Source: Clostridium cibarium
GTDB lineage: Bacteria > Bacillota > Clostridia > Clostridiales > Clostridiaceae
Assembly: GCF_014836335.1 (NCBI RefSeq)
Contig: NZ_JACSRA010000023.1
Span: forward strand, 1-64,000
DNA: 64,000 bases
Reading direction: 5' to 3'
Below, one piece after another: positions 44,666-53,828 of this stretch. The notes below the pieces were generated by a model. That model saw nothing but the letters and a program-made list of their open reading frames with translations, did not search any database and was not told the DNA's origin. The position numbers and the translations under genes are program-made. Each line of letters begins with the position of its first letter. The stretch's first letter is position 1.

Positions 44666-45047
44666 TCTCTTCCTCCTGAATATTTTCAAAGATTTCTGTC
44701 TCCATTTTTACGATTTCTGCTAAAGTTAAATTAAGTCTTTTAGCATTACTTAATAACTTTGCTATATCTAATTCAAGAATCTTTTTGCTTTGTACTTTTA
44801 AAATACTATTTGCACCTAATTTGACAAAGGTTCCTTTTCCTATAATGGTTTCTATAAGCCCGTCCCTTTCTAAACTTAAATAAGACTTACTTATAGTATT
44901 GGGATTAACGCTCATAATATAGGCTAACTCACGAACTGAAGGTAACTTATCACCTTCCCTTAATGCATCTTTCAAAATAAGTTCCTTAATTTTTAATTTA
45001 ATCTGCTCATATATAGGGATTACACTCCTACTATTTATTTGGATCAT
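44652..45047 (-). CDS. GntR-family regulator (YtrA subfamily)
   Basis: A 131-residue regulator: an N-terminal winged helix (PIYEQIKLKIKELILKD, then GDKLPSVRELAYIMSVNPNTISKSYLSLERDGLIE) and a short helical tail with no ligand-binding domain, which defines the YtrA subfamily. It lies in the middle of a compact operon, overlapping the upstream 177-codon gene by 17 bp and the ABC ATPase by 14 bp, and most likely represses that operon. Confidence 0.92.
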   Translation of the reverse strand: MIQINSRSVIPIYEQIKLKIKELILKDALREGDKLPSVRELAYIMSVNPNTISKSYLSLERDGLIETIIGKGTFVKLGANSILKVQSKKILELDIAKLLSNAKRLNLTLAEIVKMETEIFENIQEEENGRN

Positions 45048-45564
45048 TTTTATTACCTTGAGAATTTATCATAAAATAATCTATAACCCATCCTTCGCCT
45101 TCATCGATAAATACAACATCCATATCAATCTTATTTACACTTTTGTCATATAAATCTTCGCTAGTCCCAGTAAGACTGCAAGCTTCAATCTTTTCAGTCT
45201 CTTTAAAGCTATTTATGTTTCTTCCTAAAGAAATATACTTGGCCTTAATTCTTTCTTTATTCTCTTCATTATTCTTTTCATTGTTCACTCTAACATTAAG
45301 TTTAGAATAATCTATTGCAGGGCAAGTCACTCTTTTTCGCTTAGAAAGACATTCATAAAATGAATCGCTATAAATAATATTACCATGAATTTTACGATTA
45401 TCTTTAAAAGCTGCTAAAGGTTTCGAGTTTAATTCAGCAATTACTTCATCAGTAGAATTATAGTGCATCTTTTTTTCATAAGAATGAGATTTTCCAACGG
45501 TTGCAAGTATTACTGTAATTATTATTAGTATTCCAACAAGTGTTAAAACCTTGGATTTTTTCAT
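45031..45564 (-). CDS. Membrane-anchored extracellular protein, unknown function, head of the Ytr-type operon
   Basis: A 177-residue protein with a single N-terminal transmembrane segment (VLTLVGILIIITVILATVG, residues 6-24) and a charged extracytoplasmic domain. It has three cysteines (near 72, 80 and 129) that may form a disulfide. GGGGGAAT precedes the ATG. It is the first gene of the operon and its end overlaps gntR, so it may be the sensor or accessory component of the ABC exporter. No domain recognised. Confidence 0.65.
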   Translation of the reverse strand: MKKSKVLTLVGILIIITVILATVGKSHSYEKKMHYNSTDEVIAELNSKPLAAFKDNRKIHGNIIYSDSFYECLSKRKRVTCPAIDYSKLNVRVNNEKNNEENKERIKAKYISLGRNINSFKETEKIEACSLTGTSEDLYDKSVNKIDMDVVFIDEGEGWVIDYFMINSQGNKNDPNK

Positions 45565-45584
45565 TTTATTCCCCCTTTTAAATT

Positions 45585-45616
45585 ATAAAAAGTGTACTAA
45601 TAACAATAGTACACTT
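45585..45616 (-). terminator. Terminator after the 207-codon gene
   Basis: AAGTGTACTA-ATAACAA-TAGTACACTT; the minus strand continues with TTTTTATAATT. Confidence 0.88.
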
Positions 45617-45693
45617 CAAGTTTAAATATATTTACCACATTATTCAATTAATTTCATCTTATTATTTCTTAAGTATTCCTTAAGAATCTTTTT

Positions 45694-46317
45694 TTATAGT
45701 AAATTTTCAACTAAGCATAATTCATCTAGCTTGCATAAAAGCTCCTTATAAGATGTTTTTATATAATCATTTTTATATAAATCTTCATAACAAACCTCAT
45801 CTGGATTTATTTTAAGAATTTTAGTACATTCATCTCCATAGATTTTATATAATATACTTGTAAACCCTGTTTTTACTTTCTCGTAAGATTCATTATCCCC
45901 TAATGTCCATGCATTAATATCTCTATTAACTTTTTCTATAATTCCATACAATTGATAAATAGCACTTAATTCTTTTAATGTGTATTTGTCACTTAAAGAA
46001 GCAACTGCTTCAGAATACTTTCTATTTACCGGCAAAATATATAAATACTTCTTTTCCTCACTTTCATTTTGAAGACTCCTTATGCTCTGAAAAAGTGCTG
46101 TAGAAATATCCAACCTTATCACATTAGCATTGTTGCAAACTGCCTTAGCTCTATAAGTATCTTCATATTTTCGGTTCTCTTTAATAATCTTATATTCTTC
46201 TCTAATTTTTTCAACATGCATTTTTCGGCTTATTTTCCAACTGCAAAACGCTCCAACCAAAGAACCTGTAAGAATAGATAAGGCAGATATTATAGAAGTG
46301 ATAAATTCTATTGGCAT
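45694..46317 (-). CDS. Hypothetical membrane-anchored protein
   Basis: A 207-residue protein with one N-terminal transmembrane segment (FITSIISALSILTGSLVGAFCSW, about residues 5-27) and a mainly helical cytosolic part starting KISRKMHVEKIREEYKIIKENRKYED, a coiled-coil-like stretch. It has several Cys residues but no motif. Similar N-terminal-anchor plus helix proteins occur near many mobile and core loci without known function. Not recognised; single gene with own terminator. Confidence 0.6.
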   Translation of the reverse strand: MPIEFITSIISALSILTGSLVGAFCSWKISRKMHVEKIREEYKIIKENRKYEDTYRAKAVCNNANVIRLDISTALFQSIRSLQNESEEKKYLYILPVNRKYSEAVASLSDKYTLKELSAIYQLYGIIEKVNRDINAWTLGDNESYEKVKTGFTSILYKIYGDECTKILKINPDEVCYEDLYKNDYIKTSYKELLCKLDELCLVENLL

Positions 46318-46462
46318 TTTAGCTACTCCTTTCCCTTTTTTCTTCTAGATTTAGTATGCTCGAAAAAGCATAAAAATACTTCTATCTTGATTTTTTCTTA
46401 AATTGTACATTCATATATTATTATGTATAATAGGTATATTAAATAATTTTAGGAGGGTTTTA

Positions 46463-47380
46463 ATGTTCGGCTATGTAGTTCCTCTAAAATCAGAACTTAA
46501 GGTTAAAGATTTTAATCAATTTAGAGCTTATTACTGTGGGCTATGCTTTAGTATAAAAAAACACTTTGGCAATATTCCTAGAATGACTTTAAATTATGAT
46601 ATGACTTTTCTTGCTCTACTTTTAGATGGATTAAATCCAGATAAAGTCAAGGTAGAATATAAAAGATGTATGTCGCATCCTACAAACAAGAAACTTGTGG
46701 TACTAGATAATAATGCTTTAAGCTATGCTGCAAATATGAATATTTCATTAGTATATTTTAAAATATTAGATGATGTTAATGATGATAATGACTTAAAAAG
46801 TAGAACTTTTGCATTAGGTTTATCTCCATATAAAAAAAAGTTTTCTAAATCAATTACTCATATTAATGAAATAATAAAGGAAAATCTAAGTAATCTAACA
46901 AAACTTGAAAAATCAAAAAATTTTACTTCTATCGATGAAATATGTGATCCTTTTAGTATAATTGTAGGTAAAATTTTAGAACTATATCCACATAAAATAA
47001 TTGATGATTCAGAAGAAACTAGAAGCAAGCTCTATTCTTTAGGTTATTCATTAGGTAAATGGATCTACTTAGTTGATGCTTTAGATGATTTAAAAGATGA
47101 TATGGAAAAAAATAAATTTAATCCATTAAATTATCTATATAATAAAGATAATTTGCCTTATGATAAATTTTTTCAAACTATTAAAAGTAGATTAGAATTT
47201 AGCATACTTAATTCTGCTTGCACATGTAGAGATATGCTAAATGAACTAAGTCTTGAAAGAAATAGAGAAATTCTCGAAAACATAGTAAACTTAGGACTAA
47301 TGGATAAGTACACTAACGCCGCTAACGGTTGTAAGTGTAAAAAGAATAAAAAGAAAGATTTACATAATGCCTATATATAA
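46463..47380 (+). CDS. DUF5685 family protein
   Basis: A 305-residue protein of the clostridial DUF5685 family as I recognise it: start MFGYVVPLKSELKVKDF, then the RAYYCGLCFSIKKHFG block (about 24-39) and LNYDMTFLALLLDGL, then a helical remainder with DALDDLKDDMEK (about 212-223) reminiscent of all-helical isoprenoid-type folds, and a Cys/Lys-rich tail. The frame opens 20 codons earlier, but TAGGAGGG precedes the ATG at 46463. It is followed after 79 bp by a J-domain gene, an arrangement I have seen repeatedly in clostridia. Function unknown. Confidence 0.8.
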   Translation: MFGYVVPLKSELKVKDFNQFRAYYCGLCFSIKKHFGNIPRMTLNYDMTFLALLLDGLNPDKVKVEYKRCMSHPTNKKLVVLDNNALSYAANMNISLVYFKILDDVNDDNDLKSRTFALGLSPYKKKFSKSITHINEIIKENLSNLTKLEKSKNFTSIDEICDPFSIIVGKILELYPHKIIDDSEETRSKLYSLGYSLGKWIYLVDALDDLKDDMEKNKFNPLNYLYNKDNLPYDKFFQTIKSRLEFSILNSACTCRDMLNELSLERNREILENIVNLGLMDKYTNAANGCKCKKNKKKDLHNAYI

Positions 47381-47459
47381 GAATTCTTCAATTATGGTAT
47401 AATCATAATTAAAGAAGATTAATACATACTTTATGAATACGAAAGGAAGTGACTTAGCC

Positions 47460-48068
47460 ATGAATCCATATGAGGTTTTAGGTATCAAGCCCGGTGCTTC
47501 ACAAGAAGAAATCAAAAGTGCCTATAGAAAATTAGTTAAACAGTATCATCCAGATCAATTTACTGATAATCCACTTCAGGAACTTGCACAAGAAAAGTTA
47601 GCTGAAGTTAATGAAGCATATAGAATTTTATCAAGCGGAAATGGAAACAGCAATAATTATTCAAGTAATTCTGGAAGCTCATCAAGTTATACTAATAGCG
47701 GAAACTACTCTCAAGAATTAGCACAGGCAAGAGCTTGTCTTCAGAGAAGAGATACAAGAGGAGCCGAAGCTATATTAAATAGAGTTACAGATAGATCAGC
47801 AGAATGGTATTATTTAATGGGAGTTGTACATATGAACAAAGGATGGTATGATTCTGCTCTACAAAATATTAGAACTGCTTCTAATATGGATCCTAATAAT
47901 TTTGAATACAAACAAACCTTACAACAATTAAACTCAAGAACTATGAATTATGGAAATCCATACAGAACTACTCAAAGCTCTCCAAATGCATGCGATTGTT
48001 GCATTAATCTTTGGTGTCTAGATAGCATTTGTGAATGTATGGGTGGAGACTTAATCGGTTGTTGCTAA
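47460..48068 (+). CDS. J-domain (DnaJ-like) protein with TPR-like and Cys-rich C-terminus
   Basis: A 202-residue protein. The J domain is residues 1-65 ([21 protein letters not shown] at 30-32), a Ser/Asn/Gly-rich linker follows (about 66-95), then a TPR-like helical pair (about 98-150; [26 protein letters not shown]), then a C-terminal [25 protein letters not shown] with nine cysteines. The HPD motif means it can stimulate an Hsp70; the Cys-rich end may bind metal or membrane. The frame opens at 47433; AAAGGAAGTGA supports the ATG at 47460. It lies between DUF5685 and a small membrane protein. Confidence 0.88.
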   Translation: MNPYEVLGIKPGASQEEIKSAYRKLVKQYHPDQFTDNPLQELAQEKLAEVNEAYRILSSGNGNSNNYSSNSGSSSSYTNSGNYSQELAQARACLQRRDTRGAEAILNRVTDRSAEWYYLMGVVHMNKGWYDSALQNIRTASNMDPNNFEYKQTLQQLNSRTMNYGNPYRTTQSSPNACDCCINLWCLDSICECMGGDLIGCC

Positions 48069-48091
48069 TAAATTTTTAAAGGAGGATGTTT

Positions 48092-48586
48092 ATGAAAACT
48101 AAAGATATAACATTAGGTGGCATAATGGTTGCGTTAAGTATAATAGTTTTATATTTAACCAATATTATAACTATAAATACCTTTGCAATATTAACTGTTG
48201 CTTCATGTTTTATACCTATTACTATTATTAGAAGTAATATAAAAACAGCTTCTTTGGTATATATTGCAAGCACTATCATCAGTTTTTTCATCCTTCCAAC
48301 TAACCGTGCAATTATGTATGGAATATTTTTTGGAGTCTATGGTATAGTTAAATATTTTATAGAAAAAATAAATAAACTTCCATTAGAGATTTTATTAAAA
48401 TTAATTTTCTTTAATATAGTCTTAGTGATTAGCTTATTCTTCATGTCATCTTTACTAGGTGATTTAGATATAAAGTTACCTATGTGGGCTTTATTTCTAG
48501 CAGGTCAAGTAGTATTTCTTATTTACGACTATGCTATTACTGTAATTATAAGCTTTTATCTTGAAAAATTTAAAAGATTAAAATAG
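48092..48586 (+). CDS. Small integral membrane protein, ECF S-component-like
   Basis: A 164-residue protein with about five to six membrane segments and almost no soluble part. The start (KTKDITLGGIMVALSIIVLYL) resembles substrate-binding S-components of ECF-type vitamin transporters, but I see no substrate motif. AAAGGAGG lies before the ATG at 48092; the upstream ATG at 48086 touches the ribosome binding site. It begins 23 bp after the J-domain gene and a terminator follows, so it closes a three-gene run beginning at 46463. Confidence 0.7.
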   Translation: MKTKDITLGGIMVALSIIVLYLTNIITINTFAILTVASCFIPITIIRSNIKTASLVYIASTIISFFILPTNRAIMYGIFFGVYGIVKYFIEKINKLPLEILLKLIFFNIVLVISLFFMSSLLGDLDIKLPMWALFLAGQVVFLIYDYAITVIISFYLEKFKRLK

Positions 48587-48600
48587 AAGAAAATAAAGAA

Positions 48601-48642
48601 AAGCTATTCAATTTAAATGTAATATTGAATAGCTTATTTTTA
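48601..48642 (+). terminator. Terminator after the small membrane protein
   Basis: AAGCTATTCAAT / ATTGAATAGCTT, a 12-bp stem with an 11-nt loop followed by ATTTTT. Confidence 0.9.
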
Positions 48643-48702
48643 TAAATAATTATTAAATTGTATATATCAAATTAACTATATATCCTACTTCCATACTTAA
48701 TT

Positions 48703-49773
48703 CTATAAAACTCTTCTTGCTGTAATATAATCTTTTCTCGTCATAGGTGATATTTTTAATACATCGCCTGTTTGTGGTGAATGAATATATGTATTGTTTC
48801 CTATATAAATCCCCATATGAGTAGGATCATTATTCTTCCCAAAAAATACAAGATCACCAGCTTGTAATTCTCCCTTTGATACAGCATATCCATCATTTAT
48901 TTGATTATAGGTAGTTCTACCAAGTTTTATTCCAAAATGAGCAAATACATATTGAGTAAAACCAGAACAATCAAATCCAGTAGAAGGATTTGTTCCTCCC
49001 CAAAGATAAGGAATTCCAATGAAATTGCTAGCATAAGCTATAATATTTTGGCCAGATGCAGAAGAACCTACTCCTCTTGTAGCTTTTGGTGCTTCTTTCC
49101 TTACTTCATTGATAACACTACTCACCAATTCATTTGATTCATCAGTTCTAGCTGTTAACAATCTTTCTTTAGCCTTCATTTCATTAATAAGGCTCTTTTG
49201 CTTTTCTTTATTACTATTTAAATTTGCTAATTTATTTTCATTTTCAAAATTTAAAGCACTTATTTTACTATGTTTTTCTTCAAGTTCAGATTTTTCTATT
49301 TCTACTTTTTCTTTATTATTTTTTAATTCATCTATAATTTTTTTATCCATAGTAGCTATTTTCTTGATAGCTGAAATTCTTGATACAAAATCACTAAGGC
49401 TTTTAGATTCAAAAATGACTTTAAAATAATCTAAATTCCCATTCATATAAGCTAATTTTAATCTATTATCAAGTATTTCTTGTTTCTCAACTGACTCTTT
49501 CTCTATCTGTTCTATTTTTCCCTTCGAATTATTTATTTCGTTTTCAATTGTTTTTATGTTACTTTTATTATTTTCAACGTCCATCATGAATTTTTCAATC
49601 TGGTTATCAAGTTTTTCAATACTTAACTCAATTTCTTCTCTTTTGTCTTTGACCTCCTCTAATTGACTTTGATCAGTTTGTGTTCCATTTGATACTGGAA
49701 TAGCACTTACTGAAGCTTGAGTTGCCATAATAATGGTAACAGCAAGAAAAACTGTTCTAATGGTATTTTTCAT
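48703..49773 (-). CDS. Secreted NlpC/P60 peptidoglycan endopeptidase with N-terminal coiled coil
   Basis: A 356-residue secreted cell-wall hydrolase. A signal peptide (about 1-24, ending VSA) is followed by a long coiled coil (about 36-225) of the CwlO/PcsB type and a C-terminal NlpC/P60 domain with Cys269 (FDCSGF), His319 (THMGIYIG) and His331, the catalytic set for cutting gamma-D-Glu-diaminopimelate links. Such enzymes act in wall growth and division and are kept in check by FtsEX-like complexes in other species. AAGGAGCG precedes the ATG. Single gene; convergent neighbours. Confidence 0.93.
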   Translation of the reverse strand: MKNTIRTVFLAVTIIMATQASVSAIPVSNGTQTDQSQLEEVKDKREEIELSIEKLDNQIEKFMMDVENNKSNIKTIENEINNSKGKIEQIEKESVEKQEILDNRLKLAYMNGNLDYFKVIFESKSLSDFVSRISAIKKIATMDKKIIDELKNNKEKVEIEKSELEEKHSKISALNFENENKLANLNSNKEKQKSLINEMKAKERLLTARTDESNELVSSVINEVRKEAPKATRGVGSSASGQNIIAYASNFIGIPYLWGGTNPSTGFDCSGFTQYVFAHFGIKLGRTTYNQINDGYAVSKGELQAGDLVFFGKNNDPTHMGIYIGNNTYIHSPQTGDVLKISPMTRKDYITARRVL

Positions 49774-49910
49774 TTATATCGCTCCTTTTTATAGAGTAAT
49801 ACCTTTTCTCTTTTTTAAAGTTATTTCAGATAATATAGTAAAAATGTGAAGAAGATATGAAGAAATCTATGAATTGCTAAAAAGGAGGAAATTACTAATT
49901 AGAAGCAAGG

Positions 49911-49940
49911 AAAATACAGGAGATATCTCCTGTATTTTTT
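49911..49940. terminator. Bidirectional terminator after the Bce-type permease
   Basis: AAAATACAGGAGAT/ATCTCCTGTATTTT, a perfect palindrome with T-runs on both sides, 17 bp beyond the permease stop. Confidence 0.88.
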
Positions 49941-49956
49941 AATATAATGGCCTAAT

Positions 49957-51951
49957 TTAAACTCTATTTCTAACTATGTTCTTTGCTGCCAAGTAGGTAG
50001 CTAAGAAATAACCACCATATACAATAACTAAAAATGCTCCACTAATACAAATAAGATCACTAATTTTACTACCAGATCCAAACATTTTAACAATAGCCAT
50101 AGATATTTTTAATCCCACAATTGAGTGAATAATAGCTAGAATAAGTGGCAATAAAAAATATATTCCTATTTGTTTAAATATAGATTTATATATAGTTTTA
50201 TTATCCACTCCTATTTTCCTTAAAAGATTATATCTCTCAATATTATCATCTGATTCCGAAAGTTGTTGTATTGCTAATACTGCTGCTGAAGCAATAATAA
50301 AGATTAGTCCAAGATATAGTGCTAAGTAAGCCATTGATACTGCCATTCCCTGTGATCCACCTTTAATATCCTTGTCAGTTGCATAAAAGAAAGTTCCATC
50401 TGGAGCTGCTGATATTATTTTGTCTAAATCACTCCTAAGACTATCCTCTAAGCTACTCTCCTTATTCTTTAGATCAAAATTTAAAAATGAATTATATATT
50501 GGTTGATTATTTATTATAGTATCATCTACAACAATAGTAGAACAATTATTTTTAATTACAGAGTTACAAAAAGTCTTATCAATAACCTTATAATTAGCAG
50601 GTGCTAGAGTTTTTCCTCCTATCACTATCTTTTTATTATCCTTTAAAACATTTTCAATAGGTTTCAGCAAATCAACAATATCACTATTCACTAAATACTG
50701 GTCTTTATTTAAAGTTACAGGATTTTCACCTATCAAAGAAAGTTCTTTATTAAAATCTGAAAGCTTCATTATAGGTATATTTTGATCAGTTGCTATTGGA
50801 TAATAATTTTTCATTATATCGTCTGAATCCGTTCCTATAAATCCACTATATTTTAAATTGTCAGTGTAAGTATGATAATAATGATATTCATCAGTATACT
50901 TACTAAAATCAAACTTGTTTTCCTCAAGCACATTATAAAAATCAGAGCCTCTATATGAATATATACATACATTATGTGGTGTTAAATCTTTTATCTCTTC
51001 ATTTAACGCCTTATTTATTTGCAACCCACCTGATAGGGTACAAATGGATATAAATAGCATTAAGCATATAAATGACATAGAAACAAATGTAGTATTTACC
51101 TTACTGTTTATCTGTCTTAACAAAAACATATTCAATTCTTTAAGATAAATCCTTTTACTATTCTGCAAAACCTTTAGCAAAAATCCAGAAAGGCTCATAA
51201 AAAATAATACAGTTCCAATAGCCCCTAGTATAACTGAAATTAGAACCTTACTATCTAACTTATTAATTCCATACTTAAGCATAATATAGTAAGCTGCGCC
51301 TATACATATAACACTTATCATAAATATTATTACAGATATCCATATATTTTTTATTTTAACACTTTCACTCTTTTTAGATGCATTCAATAAATTAATTAAT
51401 CTAATTCTTTTTATTGATGTTGTATTAAATAAGGCTACTATAATATATATTCCTCCAAATGATAATATAGCTTTAATGGCTGCATTACTTGAAAAAATAA
51501 ATTCAAAACTTTTTAAATTAACTTCAAACATTTTCGCTGTTACTATGGATAAACCTTGAGATGCAAAAACTCCAAGTGCTAGTCCAAATCCAAGAGATAT
51601 TATGCCTATAAGCAACGTTTCCATGAATAGTACCTTAGCTATATTACTCCTATCCATTCCTAGTACCATATATATGCCTAACTCTTTTTTTCTCCTTTTA
51701 ACTAGATAATTATTAGCATATATAATCAAGAAAGCCAAAATAAAAGTTATAAATACAGATGCAATTCCCATAACCATAGTAACTGACTTAAAGGCATTTT
51801 CACTTATCTCATCTAGGTTTAGCATTGCTTTTTGAGATTCAATAGAATTAAATATATAAAACAAACATACAGAAAAAATTAAAGTCAAGAAATATATAGC
51901 ATAATCCTTAAGACTTCTACGCATATTTCTAAAAGCTAGTTTAGAATACAT
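49957..51951 (-). CDS. bceB: BceB-type ABC transporter permease
   Basis: A 664-residue permease of the peptide-antibiotic detoxification group (BceB/VraG/YxdM). It has ten membrane segments with FtsX-like domains at both ends (AFRNMRRSLKDYAIYFLTLIFSV; ERYNLLRKIGVDNKTIYKSIF) and the large extracellular loop of about 200 residues between TM7 and TM8 (about 310-520) that marks this group. The open frame begins at a TTG (51969) within the TTGGAGGTGA site; the ATG at 51951 is properly spaced. It overlaps bceA by 11 bp. Confidence 0.92.
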   Translation of the reverse strand: MYSKLAFRNMRRSLKDYAIYFLTLIFSVCLFYIFNSIESQKAMLNLDEISENAFKSVTMVMGIASVFITFILAFLIIYANNYLVKRRKKELGIYMVLGMDRSNIAKVLFMETLLIGIISLGFGLALGVFASQGLSIVTAKMFEVNLKSFEFIFSSNAAIKAILSFGGIYIIVALFNTTSIKRIRLINLLNASKKSESVKIKNIWISVIIFMISVICIGAAYYIMLKYGINKLDSKVLISVILGAIGTVLFFMSLSGFLLKVLQNSKRIYLKELNMFLLRQINSKVNTTFVSMSFICLMLFISICTLSGGLQINKALNEEIKDLTPHNVCIYSYRGSDFYNVLEENKFDFSKYTDEYHYYHTYTDNLKYSGFIGTDSDDIMKNYYPIATDQNIPIMKLSDFNKELSLIGENPVTLNKDQYLVNSDIVDLLKPIENVLKDNKKIVIGGKTLAPANYKVIDKTFCNSVIKNNCSTIVVDDTIINNQPIYNSFLNFDLKNKESSLEDSLRSDLDKIISAAPDGTFFYATDKDIKGGSQGMAVSMAYLALYLGLIFIIASAAVLAIQQLSESDDNIERYNLLRKIGVDNKTIYKSIFKQIGIYFLLPLILAIIHSIVGLKISMAIVKMFGSGSKISDLICISGAFLVIVYGGYFLATYLAAKNIVRNRV

Positions 51952-52711
51952 CTCTTTGGTCACCTCCAAGGAGAGTTACCACTTCTATGATCCTATTAAA
52001 AAACTCTTTTCTGCTATCTTTTCCTCTAATTAATTCATTAAATATTCTGCCATCTTTAATAAACATAATCCTTTTTGCATAACTTGCTGAAAAAGCATCG
52101 TGGGTAACCATCATTATAGTTGCATTTAGCTGTTCATTTAAATGTACTAGAGACTGAAGTAGCATTTTAGCCGATTTAGAATCTAATGCTCCTGTAGGCT
52201 CATCAGCTAAAATCATTTTAGGATTAGTTACTATAGCTCTTGCTGCAGCAACTCTTTGTTTTTGTCCCCCTGATATTTCATATGGAAATTTATAAAGTAT
52301 ATCTGTTATATTTAGCTTTACAGCTACATCTTTAACTTTATTATCTATAGTACTTGGATCCACCTTACATATTGTTAGAGCTAATGCTATATTTTCATAA
52401 GCATTTAATGTATCCAAAAGATTAAAGTCTTGAAAAATAAATCCAAGTTCCTCTCGTCTAAATTTAGATAATTTCTTTTCCTTAAATTTTGTTATATCTT
52501 CATTCCCTATTAATATATTTCCACTAGTTACATTATCTATAGTTGAAATACAGTTTAGCAAAGTAGTTTTACCACTCCCTGATGCCCCCATTATCGCAAC
52601 ATACTCTCCTTTTTCAACAGTAAAACTTATATCATTAATTGCCTTAGTAACATTTCCCCTTGTTCCATAAAACTTTTGGATATTTACTACTTTTAATATT
52701 TCATCTGACAT
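51941..52711 (-). CDS. bceA: BceA-type ABC transporter ATP-binding protein
   Basis: A 256-residue ATPase: Walker A GASGSGKTT (42-50), Q-loop IFQDFNLLDTLNAYEN, signature ISGGQKQRVAAARA near 145-158, Walker B ILADEPTGALD, H-loop VTHD. It powers the BceB permease and, as in B. subtilis, probably frees lipid II-cycle targets from bacitracin-like or lantibiotic peptides. AAAGGAGG precedes the ATG. It has its own promoter behind the histidine kinase gene with a BceR box. Confidence 0.94.
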   Translation of the reverse strand: MSDEILKVVNIQKFYGTRGNVTKAINDISFTVEKGEYVAIMGASGSGKTTLLNCISTIDNVTSGNILIGNEDITKFKEKKLSKFRREELGFIFQDFNLLDTLNAYENIALALTICKVDPSTIDNKVKDVAVKLNITDILYKFPYEISGGQKQRVAAARAIVTNPKMILADEPTGALDSKSAKMLLQSLVHLNEQLNATIMMVTHDAFSASYAKRIMFIKDGRIFNELIRGKDSRKEFFNRIIEVVTLLGGDQRDVF

Positions 52712-52754
52712 ATTATTTCCTCCTTTATCTTATAGGTTAATGTTACCTTTTTCC

Positions 52755-52803
52755 ATTTTACTGTACCATAACTTTAAGTGACAACTACCTTACATTTTTG
52801 TCA
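52755..52803 (-). promoter_or_regulatory. bceAB promoter with a BceR binding site
   Basis: On the minus strand TGACA-AAAA-TGTAA (52790-52803) fits the known BceR-like consensus TNACA-N4-TGTAA exactly. Five bases downstream TTGTCA (-35) and, 18 bp later, TAAAAT (-10) form a promoter, followed by bceA 44 bp on. A wider repeat, AAGTGACA ... TGTCACTT, overlaps it. Confidence 0.78.
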
Positions 52804-52814
52804 CTTATATTTTG

Positions 52815-53828
52815 CTATTCAAATATCATCATGTCATTTTTAGAGAACAATATAGAGACTCTTGTACCTTTCCCTTCCTTTGAGTCTATGGATATGCTAA
52901 GTCCTAACCTTATGCATAACTTTTTACACAAATATAACCCAATACCTGTAGATCCTTTAAACTGCCTACCATTTTCTCCTGTATAGCCCTTGTCAAAAGC
53001 TTTAAGTAGTGCTTTTTCATTCATACCTATCCCATTATCTATTATGTTTAAAACTAACGATTCCTCTACTTCTTCACAAGAAAAACACAAAGAATTATGC
53101 TCTTTATTAAAGTATTTAATAGAATTTGATAAAATCTGATGAATTATAAAATCAACCCATTTTTTATCTGTATAAACTTCATAGTTTAAGTTTTCCTTAC
53201 TAACTTTTACAGATTTAGCTATAAGCTCTTTCGAACTCCTTTTTATAGATGAATTTACAATCTCCTCTAAGCTTAATCTGTTAATTATAAAGTCCTTTTC
53301 AACTGCTGCACTTCTAGCATAAAACAATGCTTGTTCAATATATTCTTCTATCTTGTCTATTTCTTCTTCTATACTTGTAAGCTGAGGATTACGATTATTT
53401 TCAATTATAAGTTTAGAAGAAGCAATAGGATTTTTTACTTCATGTACCCAAAGTTCAATATATTCTTTATAATCCTTGTTTTCAATTTCTACTTTTGCTA
53501 TAGCATCATTCATAGATTTATTGCATTCTTTTAATATATTGTAAAATGCTTTTTCCTCATCTTTTTCAGGTCTAGAAACCACCTCACTTAACAAATATTT
53601 TTCATCTAAACCTTCTAAACTTCTATTTAATTCCTTTAAGAAAGCAGATTTTCTGCAGTATTCGTAAAATAATAAAGATATATTAGATATTAAGAATAAT
53701 GAGCAGCTAAATATAATGGCAAAGAAGTCTACCTTCAAAGTATCAAGTAATTTATAAACTAAACCTATTATCAAAAAACTTCCAATCAAAAATCCTATTC
53801 TTTCAAACAAAAATAACTTTAACTTCAT
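52815..53828 (-). CDS. bceS: BceS-type intramembrane-sensing histidine kinase
   Basis: A 337-residue sensor kinase. Two transmembrane helices (about 8-28 and 34-54) are joined by only a few residues, so it cannot bind a ligand outside by itself; this is the hallmark of intramembrane-sensing kinases that take their signal from the BceAB transporter. The phosphoacceptor His129 lies in LWVHEVKNPIASSKL, and N, G1 and G2 boxes follow (NSIKYF, DNGIGMNEKAL, GSTGIGLYLCKKL). It overlaps bceR by ATGA, and bceA follows after 104 bp. Confidence 0.94.
   Translation of the reverse strand: MKLKLFLFERIGFLIGSFLIIGLVYKLLDTLKVDFFAIIFSCSLFLISNISLLFYEYCRKSAFLKELNRSLEGLDEKYLLSEVVSRPEKDEEKAFYNILKECNKSMNDAIAKVEIENKDYKEYIELWVHEVKNPIASSKLIIENNRNPQLTSIEEEIDKIEEYIEQALFYARSAAVEKDFIINRLSLEEIVNSSIKRSSKELIAKSVKVSKENLNYEVYTDKKWVDFIIHQILSNSIKYFNKEHNSLCFSCEEVEESLVLNIIDNGIGMNEKALLKAFDKGYTGENGRQFKGSTGIGLYLCKKLCIRLGLSISIDSKEGKGTRVSILFSKNDMMIFE

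Noticed and set aside
49861..49911. AAAAGGAGGAAATTACTAAT, a strong ribosome-binding-like sequence on the plus strand
   Set aside because: No start codon follows within a useful distance; the bases run into a bidirectional terminator. Could be a relic but cannot be supported.
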